Part shown: in pieces, positions 20,801 to 32,800 of the stretch | Position numbering within the stretch: the stretch's first letter is position 1 | Layout of the letters: each line of letters starts with the position of its first letter | Origin: Lumbricus terrestris | Lineage: Eukaryota > Annelida > Clitellata > Crassiclitellata > Lumbricidae | Direction: 5' to 3' | Assembly: GCA_949752735.1 (NCBI GenBank) | Contig: OX457037.1 | Location: 64,973,449 to 65,037,448 of the forward strand | DNA: 64,000 bases | The notes under the pieces: model-generated | Told to the model about the DNA's origin: nothing | Databases searched by the model: none | Seen by the model: the letters and a program-made list of their open reading frames with translations, nothing else | Program-made: the position numbers and the translations under genes

Positions 20801-23800
20801 AACAAAAAAAGCTCCATGCGAGCTCACCACGAGTAGGGATCGTTCTTTTGAAGTGCATCTGTCGCGAAGCCCTTCTCTCGTCCGAAAGCAACTTGTATTT
20901 CCGGCCTCAAGGGTGACTCGCCTCGCCGTAGAGCCCTAGGGTCCATCCCAAGAGTTAGGCCACCTTTCAACGCTGGGTCCAAAATCCGTTCGGCCTCATA
21001 AGACCGGTTTCCTCTGTTATCATATTCATAATAATTAACGCGAGGCTGCGCGGCTAATCGTTGACTCCGTCTGAGTCCGCTCGTGTCCGCATTCCATGGT
21101 ACCAGGCTATGGCTCGAGTGTATAGGCGCGACAGCGGCGACAACTGTATTAGTTGTAACTACAGACCTACTGTAGTCAGGGTTCGTTTTGGACTCTACAG
21201 CGAGTTGTTCTCCAAGTGCATCGAGACGACCCCTAAGTTCCCCTACGTGTGATTGGACCTCACCAACTTGTGATATAATCTGTCCTTGAAGGGATCCCAT
21301 CTTCGCGAAGTTATCATCCATACGATCCATCATCAACTCAAGGACTGAACTGACTCGGGACCTATCCGAGGCACGTGACCTTCGACCCTCGTCTTCGTTT
21401 GGGCGCTCCATAAATGCCGGAGATATAGGTCGACTAACGCTCATGATCAGAATGACAACTCTGATTTACTTCTTAATTAAACAAGTTTATTCACAATTAA
21501 AGTAAAGGTAAACACTACCGAAGTATCAATTAAAACAATCGACAATCGTTCACAACTTGGAAAATTATCACAATGTCCCAGATTCACTTAATGGCGATTA
21601 ATACCCATTTTTCCCCATTTACCTTAATTTCCACATACCTTAACTTGGGAACGGACGCTGGGAAGCAAGGTTTTAATCCACCGAAACGACGCCAGTATGT
21701 GTAATCCACGCAATGATTCGCTGACGGTGCAATTTGTATTCCACGTTTGCACAAAGACGCAACTCCGGTAATCCGACTTTAATTGTATTCCGAAATGAGA
21801 TAATCCATCCTTCGCGTAGTTGCCGATATCAACTTACTCCAATTCGAATTAATATTCCACGATTCAGACCGAATTTCTTACATAAATTTTACACACAACT
21901 GAGCTCTTGTCAAATGCGACTTATCTCTTCCGCGGCCAGGACAAGACTGAATTTCAGACACGTGTTGACGCCACTTTTCGCGCACAAACCGCGTTTCCAG
22001 ACAAAGGCCTGCTTAAGGTATAGGCTTGGGTTTTCCCACTAACGTTAAGGTATACGAACCGCTTTATCATTGAGCCTCGCTTTGGTCCAGACAGCCAGAC
22101 AGCCTATGTTTTAACATGGACCACTTTATCATACAGCCTCATTTAAATTCAGACTAGGCGGCAAATTTTACTGTTTACGTCAGCCTGTCCGGGCAGGTCT
22201 GTCGTAGCACACGGGCCTATGTCTAAATGTCCTGCTGCGTATCGCTGCGTATCTCTGCGTATTATTAAATCTTACTGCGTGTTTAACGTCAACAGGTCCT
22301 TGAGTGCATTTCACGGCGAAAACATTATATTAATAAACTAGCTGTACCCGGCCACGCGTTGCTGTGGCTGAAAAGACTGTCCAACCCTCCCTTCCTACGT
22401 GCCCTCCCCTTTCTCCTTCCCCTTCCCCTCTCTTTCCCCCTCCCCTTCCTCTCCTCGCCTTCCTCCCCCGTCCTCTCCTCCCCTCCCCTTCCGTCCCCTG
22501 TAGCCACTGTAGAAAGACGCGCGGAAAACGGCCGCAAATGGACGATTTTGCCAAAACCGACAGTTACATATAAAATTGCGCTATAGCAGACCGTCGGCTA
22601 CACGTTTTGAAGAATGCTTGCGTTTGAAACGCGCCCGAAGAATGCGTGAAGGTTCAAACTCGAAATGGCTGGACTCCATCGACGTCAATCGCATGGAATT
22701 AAAAGTTGTGTTTTTGGGTCGTAAAGATTGCGCTTTTTCCCAAAAGGCGTTACACAAACCCGCTTATGTTCGAATGGAACGTTTTGGTGAAATTTTGAAA
22801 GCAATCGGTCAAGTATTTTCCCAGTTCCTTCTTGTCGAACTATAACGTTTTACATTTTTATTTATATAGATTTAGCGTTGCGGGCCCTCCCTGTGTATTT
22901 TAACCAGTATAATCGCCATTAATATTAATACAATATCGCAATTAAATCGTAAAATGTAACATTCGTTACACATCTGGGTAAAACTTCATTTTAGGTGCGT
23001 AAATTATTTCTCACGATTTCAAACCGGATAGTTGTCTGAAATTATCATTAACACTGTAAGAAACATGTCCTCATGACGGAATCGGTAGCGGAAGACAAAT
23101 TCATGGATATAAAACCTTCATCCAGCTTCGATTTCTTAAGCGTTTTATCATTCATCCAACTTCTATTTAAGATCTATCAAACATTAATCCAGCTTCTATT
23201 TAAGATATAAAATACATTGATCCCTCCCGCCCCCATTTCCGAAGCTTTTTTGAATCCAGCTCCCATTTAATATTTTATTCAATCCAGCTCCAATTTAAGG
23301 CAATACATTTTACTCCATCCAGCTCCAATTTAAGCAAGACGTTTTCGTCGATCCAGCTTCTATTTCATGTGTAACAATATTTATTACTCCCGAGGTAATT
23401 ATTTTCAACGATCTAGTTCCGATTTTATCAAGAAAGCGTATACATGGAGAAATAATTTACGCACCTAAAATGAAGTTTTACCCACATCTGATCATCCGTT
23501 ATTCGATTTTGATTTTTTTTTTAAATTCCTTTGAATATAGGTCTATCATTTGAAAGTGAATATGCATGGTACTATTATTTTTCGAATGGTACTTTTAAGG
23601 GAAAGTTGCAATATCAAACATCAACTGACGAGCACACAAGCGCAGTTTTATGGTCGTTAACATTATGAACGAGCTCGGTTTTAATCTGCGCCGTTTTGTG
23701 CACGGGATTTTGACCAGATAGCCTACATAAATTACTAGAATTATAGGCAACAAGCTTGGCGCTAGAAACTTCTATTTAGGCCTAGGTGCATTCTCACTTT

Positions 23801-26800
23801 GCCTTTTTGTCACTTTGAAATTGTGTTAGATTTGAAAGTGCTAACTCACTAAAAGCAAGACTCTGCTGGCAATAAAACGTATATTAATATTATCCAGAAA
23901 CGTTGAAAACATTATTTGATATTTGTAGAAAACAAAACCAACAGTCTGTAGAACCAGAAACAAGAAGACCACTGACTACAAAACTGAGCGGCCTAACACA
24001 GTAGTCAAAACCCGATATAACTATTACTGAGATCCAACAATTGCTTTGAATGACTCGAATTTGGTTAATTAATTATTGTTCCCATATATAGGTTTAACTC
24101 TTCTGGAGTGAAAAAAAAGATAAGTCTAGGCCTAACTTGTCATTTGCCCACTTTTGCAATAATAGGTAGACCTATATTATAAGCTTATTGAGATTAGTTG
24201 GACCTAAGTTCCAAGACCCGGGCATTGCCGGCTATTTAAAGGAAATAATTATAATGGTAGGCTACAGGTGAAGGTTTTCTATATTAACTTCTAATTTGTT
24301 GTTGAATTATTACGCGTGACAATAATTTAATCATATCGCACAGATAGACAAAGGGTCAGGGAGAGGCAGTAGGCCTAATAAATAGGTCTATATGAGTATT
24401 GATTAGCCTAATTATAATTCCGTAATTTAAATTACATTTGTAATTGGTAATTAGTAATTTTGTAACGGAAACGGCCGGTCGAACACGTCGACTGGCAGGA
24501 GAGGGGATGGCGAACTCTCCCACCAGGTGGCAAGGCTTGCGTGTCGCTCCAGATGGGCGCAAGTCCGGCCTCCGTCGTCTATCGAAGGGCTTAACAGTGC
24601 TCCCACTACCGTACGAAGACCCGAAGACACGATGTATTTTCAGACGATGTATTGTCACCACTCTACACGTCACGGCAGGCAAACACGTGATACCAGCAGC
24701 AATCGTGCCCTGGCAGCGGACGGTCGTATCCCAAAATGGCGACTCCCACAGCGAGGACTGACTTCGGGAGCGCCCCACTGCGACAAACGCAGGAACCCCA
24801 CGGCAGCGGCAGCGGCGTACTGCGGCGGCGGCGACGGCGAGCTCCGACGACCGATACACGGCGACGACAGCTCCCTCGAGCGACTGACAGCTGCAACGAC
24901 GACCGCTCCTTCTCTTCTGCGACGACGACGACCGACGGCCGCAACGACTGCTGCTCACGACGACGACTGACTTCTCGAACGGACGGAGCTCCCGCTGACT
25001 TCTGACTTCTAACTGAGCTGGACGGCGCTCCGCTACCGACGGAAACGAACTGAGCTCGACGGCGCTCCGCTACCGACGGAAACGAACTGAGCTGCACGGA
25101 CTGACGAGCTTCCAACTTCCAACTGAGCTAATGCATGGAGACCGCGCTCCTATATATACCGACAAGGCGCGCAATCTTGCGCATGCGCACTACAGGGGGG
25201 CCGACGTCACAGGTCCGGAGGAGGGAAGGGGGCTAGGCGCGCAAGACCCGCGCAGGATCCACACAAGATCTGCGCATGCGCACTAGAGGGGGGCTGACGT
25301 CAGAGGGGGCCGACGTCACAGGGGGGCCGACGTCACAAGGAACCTAGGGGCTCGGCGCGCAAGACCCGCGAAAGATCCACACAAGATCTGCGCATGCGCA
25401 CTAGAGGGGGGCTGACGTCAGAGGGGGCCGACGTCACAGGGGGCCGACGTCACAAGGAACCTAGGAGCTCGGCGCGCAAGACCCGCGAAAGATCCACACA
25501 AGATCTGCGCATGCGCACTAGAGGGGGGCTGACGTCAGAGGGGGCCGACGTCACAAGGAACTTAGGAGGCGAAGGAGGGGGAGAGGGGACTCTAAGCACG
25601 TGCCGACGACGGCGCGAATCGACGGCCTAAACGACGGCCTAAACGACGGCCTAATCGACGGCCTAATCGACGGCCTAATCGACGGCCTAATCGACGCCGG
25701 TGACGACGTAAACAAGAACGCGGCGGCTACGGCGGCAGCGGCTCAGGCGAATTTCGCCACACTCTCCTTCCACCACGATTTCGAAATGTCCCTTATTTCG
25801 AAGGGCCAGGGCCCACGGGTCCTCCCAAAAACAAGGGGTCCCACTAGACCGTCCGCATTACACAGTAACCGGCCAACGGGCCAATGGCAACAAGTCTGCC
25901 TTCAAACGACTTGCAAGTCGTAACAATCGAACAATGCAAAAGTCCAAAACGAAAATAACCATCGTCTCTAAATGTTCAGAGTCTCTGACGGATCTACTCA
26001 TAAAACGCGGCCAACGGGCCATTACGACAAGACACTTAGTCTAACATAGCCAACAGGCTAAACCAAACGAAAAGCACGAGTTATATCAGAACACACCATC
26101 AATCAAAGCAAAGGACGGGCCAACGAGCCACACATAATGAACGCATATAATTACTCGACGCTAAGCTCAAGCGTACAACTGTCCAATGTCTAAAAGAGTC
26201 TCAGAGTTCAGGTCTCTTTTCACAATAAACGTCTATTCGTAACGAGCCGGACGACGGACCATTCGCTTCGGTCGGCCATCCTGGTAGTTTCCAGTCGCAG
26301 GCGACGAAGCATCAACGGCGGTGGGCTCGTTAAGCGAACGAGTGGCAATGCCACTTTCTGATGGCTGCTTATGATTTTCCCAAAAGAAGATCCTGCCAAA
26401 ACTTGTCTCAACCCAAGCCACGGAATTAACCTTATAATCAGCCAGTGGAATGGCTTCTACAAATTTAGCGAACCCGTCCATCACCCTCAAAATTCTACGA
26501 CTACGCGGGTGGAGACCAGGAATATCCATGCTAAACCGTTCCCAAGACTTCCCACAGGGTAAGGGTTTCAAGGGACCCTGCCAAGGCGGATGACTTCGGT
26601 GGTATTGGGCAGAGGGAGAGCATCGCTGACTAAACCTCTTTACGGTTCCCGACCAACCAAACCAATAGGCCCTGCGTCTAACCTGCCACCTAGTTCGGCA
26701 CACACTAAAATGTCCACAGGTTACCTCTATATGTGCTACCTCGAGAGACTGCTCTCGTTTAACTACTGGTTCCACAATTCCATCAGCAAGCTTACTGTCC

Positions 26801-29800
26801 AACTGGTTATCAATAACAATCTTATGCGGCAGCGGGTCACGTCTTAACCTTTGTCTCACCGGATGGGCATCTGTCTCAATCTTATGCGTGCTCACCGACG
26901 TCTTTTCTAACAAACTTCCGATCCGTTCCTGGATTTCCGGCGACACATCCTCTGTTAACATTAACTCACTAGGCGAAACGTCTTTATTCCCACTAATCTT
27001 CCCTACATCTATCGACTCATCTTCCACTGGACTATCACTCAAGTCTACTATTCTCTCGTGCGCGCTAGTCTCATCGCCTAACACAACACGGGCAAGGTGA
27101 ACTCCGGGACGGATCTCGTGCGCCTCCGTCATCCACGCGGGAGCCACCAAGGTCAAATCTCCGTATACAGTCTTCACGGGCACCTCACTTTGGCATTTGG
27201 GCTGTAATTCTATTTCCTCGGCGACCATTACACGCCGGCACCACATTGAGCCATTCCCTCTAGCTAAGGGGATACGTTTGCGCCCAATAAACAAAGCCCC
27301 GTTACCAAAACTCAAGCGACAACGATGCTCCCTCAGGAAATCCATACCCAACATTGGTTCGGAAATCTGGTCGGAGACTAAGAAGGCAGTATGGACCTCA
27401 AAACCATCCCAAAATCTAAGGGGCAACCGGGCCTCACCCAGGACATTAATATCAGAGCCATTAGCAGCCATCAACAAGCGAGTACAAGATCGAAGTTCTA
27501 ACCCCTCAACGGCTGAAGACGGAACCAGGCTCACTTCAGATCCGGTGTCGATGAGGCACATCTGCGGTCGGTTGTTGATCATTCCACGAACGTAAACGGC
27601 ATTACTGCTGGCGCGGTCGGGAAGCTTCGGACGTGTCGTGTGGTTCACCACCACAGATGTCGATGGCGCGGCTGCATCTCCTTCCGTCGTTTCCTCGTCA
27701 TTCGGCCGGTTCCGGAAGCGGCGCGGCTGACGGCAATCTCGGATCACGTGACCGTCTCTACCGCATCCATAACAGGTCACGGTCCTCCTCGTAGTCTCCG
27801 GCTGGCGATCTCCAGGTCGGCGGTTCCCAGGGCGTTGATCTCGTCTCGATTTCATCGTCGACGATCGTAGACTGGTTGCGCAGTTCCTGAAACTGCTCGT
27901 CCATCTTCCGCTCCATCTCTCGCTGCCAACGACGCTGGTCGTCGCGCTGCGTCGTCAAGAAACGGTCCAGGGTCGACTGGAGCTGGTCGGTCGGCTCGAC
28001 TTCTTGCGTTCCACGGACACGGTTCGACGGTCTCCGATGATCGTCGTTCTCCGAGGCTCGCTGGTAGGCCTCTAAGCGTAGAGCGGTCCGATAAGCCTCA
28101 TCCAGAGTCTTCGGCTCACGCTCCCTGACTTTCAACGAAAGCTCCCTGTCTCGCAGAGCTTCCAGGAACGAGTCTCTCGCAATAATCTGCGTCGTCTCGT
28201 TCGACGGAACAGGATAGGCCAATACAACGAGTCGGCGGATCTCGTGTAGTAAGTCGCTCAAACTTTCTCCGGATCCTTGACGTCGGAAATACAGCTGGCT
28301 ACGGAACGTCTCAGCTTGCCCGTCCGTCCCATATCTCTGCCGGAGACGCTCCACCAGTTGGGCGTAACTCACGTCAGCTTGCGCGCCGAAATCCCAGAGA
28401 AGTTGCGTCGCAGCCTTCTCTAGCGCGCAGCGTAGATGATCCACTTTGTCCGAGTCCGTCCATCGATTGTGACGAGCACATACCTCGAACTGCACGAGAA
28501 AGGATTCCAGGGACCCAGTCCCGTCAAATCGACCCGGCTTCATCGGCGTTGATCGGTTCCGAAGTAGACTTCCGAAGTTCTCCAACAACTCCTTCGACGA
28601 ATCCGTTGTCTCCGTCTTCACACGGGGACTCGTCTCCACCAGCTCCTCACCATCGTCAGAAATGAGCTCGATCAGTCGGCCACGACTCGGCGGCTTCTCC
28701 ATCGTCGTTCTTCCCACAGCAGGCGGAGAGACATCAGCAGGCGTGCTGAACTCGAAAAGTCTCGGCTGCCGGAACGTGACCTCGTCGTCCTCCATCATCT
28801 TCGGTAGACTCGTCTATTCGTCGGCTGGAACAACTGCGTACCCCACTTCTGGTACCAGTGTAACGGAAACGGCCGGTCGAACACGTCGACTGGCAGGAGA
28901 GGGGATGGCGAACTCTCCCACCAGGTGGCAAGGCTTGCGTGTCGCTCCAGATGGGCGCAAGTCCGGCCTCCGTCGTCTATCGAAGGGCTTAACAGTGCTC
29001 CCACTACCGTACGAAGACCCGAAGACACGATGTATTTTCAGACGATGTATTGTCACCACTCTACACGTCACGGCAGGCAAACACGTGATACCAGCAGCAA
29101 TCGTGCCCTGGCAGCGGACGGTCGTATCCCAAAATGGCGACTCCCACAGCGAGGACTGACTTCGGGAGCGCCCCACTGCGACAAACGCAGGAACCCCACG
29201 GCAGCGGCAGCGGCGTACTGCGGCGGCGGCGACGGCGAGCTCCGACGACCGATACACGGCGACGACAGCTCCCTCGAGCGACTGACAGCTGCAACGACGA
29301 CCGCTCCTTCTCTTCTGCGACGACGACGACCGACGGCCGCAACGACTGCTGCTCACGACGACGACTGACTTCTCGAACGGACGGAGCTCCCGCTGACTTC
29401 TGACTTCTAACTGAGCTGGACGGCGCTCCGCTACCGACGGAAACGAACTGAGCTGCACGGACTGACGAGCTTCCAACTTCCAACTGAGCTAATGCATGGA
29501 GACCGCGCTCCTATATATACCGACAAGGCGCGCAATCTTGCGCATGCGCACTACAGGGGGGCCGACGTCACAGGTCCGGAGGAGGGAAGGGGGCTAGGCG
29601 CGCAAGACCCGCGCAGGATCCACACAAGATCTGCGCATGCGCACTAGAGGGGGGCTGACGTCAGAGGGGGCCGACGTCACAGGGGGGCCGACGTCACAAG
29701 GAACCTAGGGGCTCGGCGCGCAAGACCCGCGAAAGATCCACACAAGATCTGCGCATGCGCACTAGAGGGGGGCTGACGTCAGAGGGGGCCGACGTCACAG

Positions 29801-32800
29801 GGGGCCGACGTCACAAGGAACCTAGGAGCTCGGCGCGCAAGACCCGCGAAAGATCCACACAAGATCTGCGCATGCGCACTAGAGGGGGGCTGACGTCAGA
29901 GGGGGCCGACGTCACAAGGAACTTAGGAGGCGAAGGAGGGGGAGAGGGGACTCTAAGCACGTGCCGACGACGGCGCGAATCGACGGCCTAAACGACGGCC
30001 TAATCGACGGCCTAATCGACGGCCTAATCGACGCCGGTGACGACGTAAACAAGAACGCGGCGGCTACGGCGGCAGCGGCTCAGGCGAATTTCGCCACAAT
30101 TTTAAGCTATTCATCAAAGTAATTGTAGCTAATTTATAATTCAAATACATATCGGCCTCTTTATGTAATTTGTAATTTTAATTTCATTCTGCATTTCTGC
30201 AATATCAAATTACTTTGTATATAACTATGTTGGCTAGGCCTACAGATTCTTTGGGTCAAAATTCCGCTTACTTATTCAAGTAGGCCTAAGTGAAATCATT
30301 AGGTTATGTAAAAACAAAAAACTATATTAGGACCTACGACCTACGTAAGAAACGGTAAATGACTGAATCCACAAGGTGTTGTTTTGTCGAAGATTATCCA
30401 AAGTCAGTAATATTGGATTTGACGTTCGTTTAATTTTATGGTTTTAAGTGTGCAGTGTTCAGTGACCAAAAAGTCAGCTAGGAGAAACAAAATTAATTAG
30501 AAATCTTATAGTATAGGCCTATATAGAAGATGGCAGACGGCAACTAGCGATGCTTCATAGCTATCCAACTTTTAAGAAACTATTTAGTATTTATACAATT
30601 TAATGCTGGCATACCTTCGTCTGCACAAGCATGCAGAGGTTCTTTAAGTTTGCAGTCATACATGGAAGGCCTAAAAGATCAAATGCTTGAACAGCAGCTG
30701 CTGTTGCTTCTCAGATAAAGATTAAACAGACATATTCTGACACAATAGCATGCACAGTAACATGGAAAAGGCATTGTGATTCCTGCCCGAGTTATTTCTA
30801 TAATTTGTAGGCCCTTAAGTAATATGTAATTGATGTACTGTAGTTGAAATCTCGTAATTTGTAATTTTCAGTACCGGTAATTATTTGTCTATTAATTTGG
30901 CAATCTATAATTCAATTAGACCTGCATTTTCGCTACAATTTATTGTGTGATTTGCCCATCCCTAGTGGGTATAGGAACATCATGGTTTTATATAATCATA
31001 TTGTTTTGGTCGAGAAAATGATTAATATTTTGATTTTATTTCAGTTCTTATTAAGTCTAAAATATCGATAAAGCTGTTGAAGGAACGACAATCATTTAAC
31101 TTATTCGCTAAGTCGTCCAAAGAGAGCGTGGCAGCGTTGAAAGAAAAGGCAGACATGTTAATCGAAGAACTAAACTTGAGACATGGGGTACCGCTATCTG
31201 GCATTCAAAACGCGAAGTCAGATATGGCAGATGATGAAATTATAATCGCCCCGTATTGTCATCAGGAGTACAACGGGATTGTTTTCTGGTTTTGGTGCCA
31301 TTCAAAAAATGCACAAAGAAATTTGCAGAGTATGTATTCATCGGACATATTACTTGGGAAAGTTGAGACGATTTTTAAACAATTTTCCAACGGCAGTGTG
31401 ACGTCTGAGTCAGAACAAGGCCTACTTGTCCCGACTGATATTACAATATACATGGATGAGTTCACAAAGAACGAAAGTGAGTTTCATATAATTATTCTTT
31501 TATTTCTTATTTTGACTAAAACATGCCCAGTTGCGGTGCTAGGAGAGCTAGGGGGCTAAACCCCCCCCAAATGCCATCCTTTTTACATGTAAAAATGAAA
31601 CATTTCCATGATTAAACCCCCCCTAAAAACTGAAACCACATGCACGAGATTTCGACCAAATGACTAAAAAAAGACGTCAGAAATTTTGGCGGCTGAAGAT
31701 GAAAAATTTCCTCCGCGGGAATTCAGCCCTCCCACCAAAAAACCCATGAAATCCTGGCGCCGCCACTGAACATGACTCTAATATAAAACTATAAGCTAAC
31801 TAATGCAATCTACTCGTTTCCTGTGGGCATCACGAACAACCCATTCAATTGGCTGTTTGTGCGCCAGCTAGGCTCAGCGCGACTCCCTCGGTTTGCTTTT
31901 GTCAGACTTGTCTACATAATATTATATGCTTGAAGTCCTGCAGTGGCTTCCTATCACTACGTGTTTCGGAACTGCTTCCGCTACAAGATCCTGTTTCTCG
32001 TCTCCACAAAGTAGCTTGAATTCCCATAAACCTCTGAGACTTTATGCGAATGGCGTTTTTTTCTGCATCTTCATCTCACTCATTGCGCTGCGTTGGTCGT
32101 CTCGATATTTGTTACCAGATAATTATAGAATCCCTTCTGTCTAACATCGAGCGTTTGCTGGGGCTGGTGGATTGATGCACTTAGTTGGAATGACCTTCGT
32201 TCCTCGCTAAGCAAAGACTATGCTTTCCTCATCAGTGACTCACCTTTTAAAGGCATTTCTTTTCGCCCGGGTTCCTTCGTAATCGTAATCTCGAGACTTC
32301 TACAGCGCCCACAAAAGCCAAGTCGCGGGAACCAGCTTATTCACAGGCGCTTAATGAACACAAAATCTATAAGCAGCGGGTCAAGATCCGAAGAGTCAGA
32401 TGGGCAGATAAATGGACGGCTAAGGTGTGTGATTTTAGAGTTGAAATGACGAGGGATGTGAGGAGAAGAGGAAGAATCAGGATAGGATTTGTGGAAGATC
32501 AATGTAAGTCTTGCTGTAAGTTCCTCCGATTCTCCGAATAGTCTTCTGCGAGAAACGATATAAATCTATTGATATAGGCCTATTGATTGCAGCTTTTCCC
32601 AAGTAACGGTGCGATACGAAACAAACTTAGCATACATAAAGATTATATATATGCCTAAATAAATTCATAATCTGGTCTTCATACATTTAAGGCATTTTTA
32701 TGCGTGGGCCTATTTATGTATAGGCTACATAACTGCATACATGCATTCACGGACAATGACGTGCATACACTGCATAGCCTACACGTACTTTAGCCTACAA

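Larger units (their letters stand above)
24461..30098 (-). mobile_element. Ty3/gypsy LTR retrotransposon, internally deleted
   Basis: Two LTRs (24461-25761 and 28859-30098) flank a 3.1-kb interior read on the minus strand: gag, zinc knuckle and protease, then fragments of pol. The flanking bases give a 4-bp duplication ATTT (24457-24460 and 30099-30102). The LTRs look identical over the stretches I compared except for two changes in tandem-repeat number, so insertion was recent. The RT and most of the integrase are missing, so the copy cannot move by itself. It lies antisense in intron 7 of the CARD/NHL gene. Confidence 0.9.

Noticed and set aside
22325..22586. Pro/Leu- or Gly/Arg-rich frames
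   Set aside because: They arise from a pyrimidine tract read in several frames and have no codon bias or similarity.
24444..25115. Open frames of 100-200 codons on both strands in the LTRs
   Set aside because: They are duplicated exactly in both LTRs, are rich in Arg/Ser/Thr from GC-rich repeats, and overlap each other in several frames. They reflect composition, not genes.
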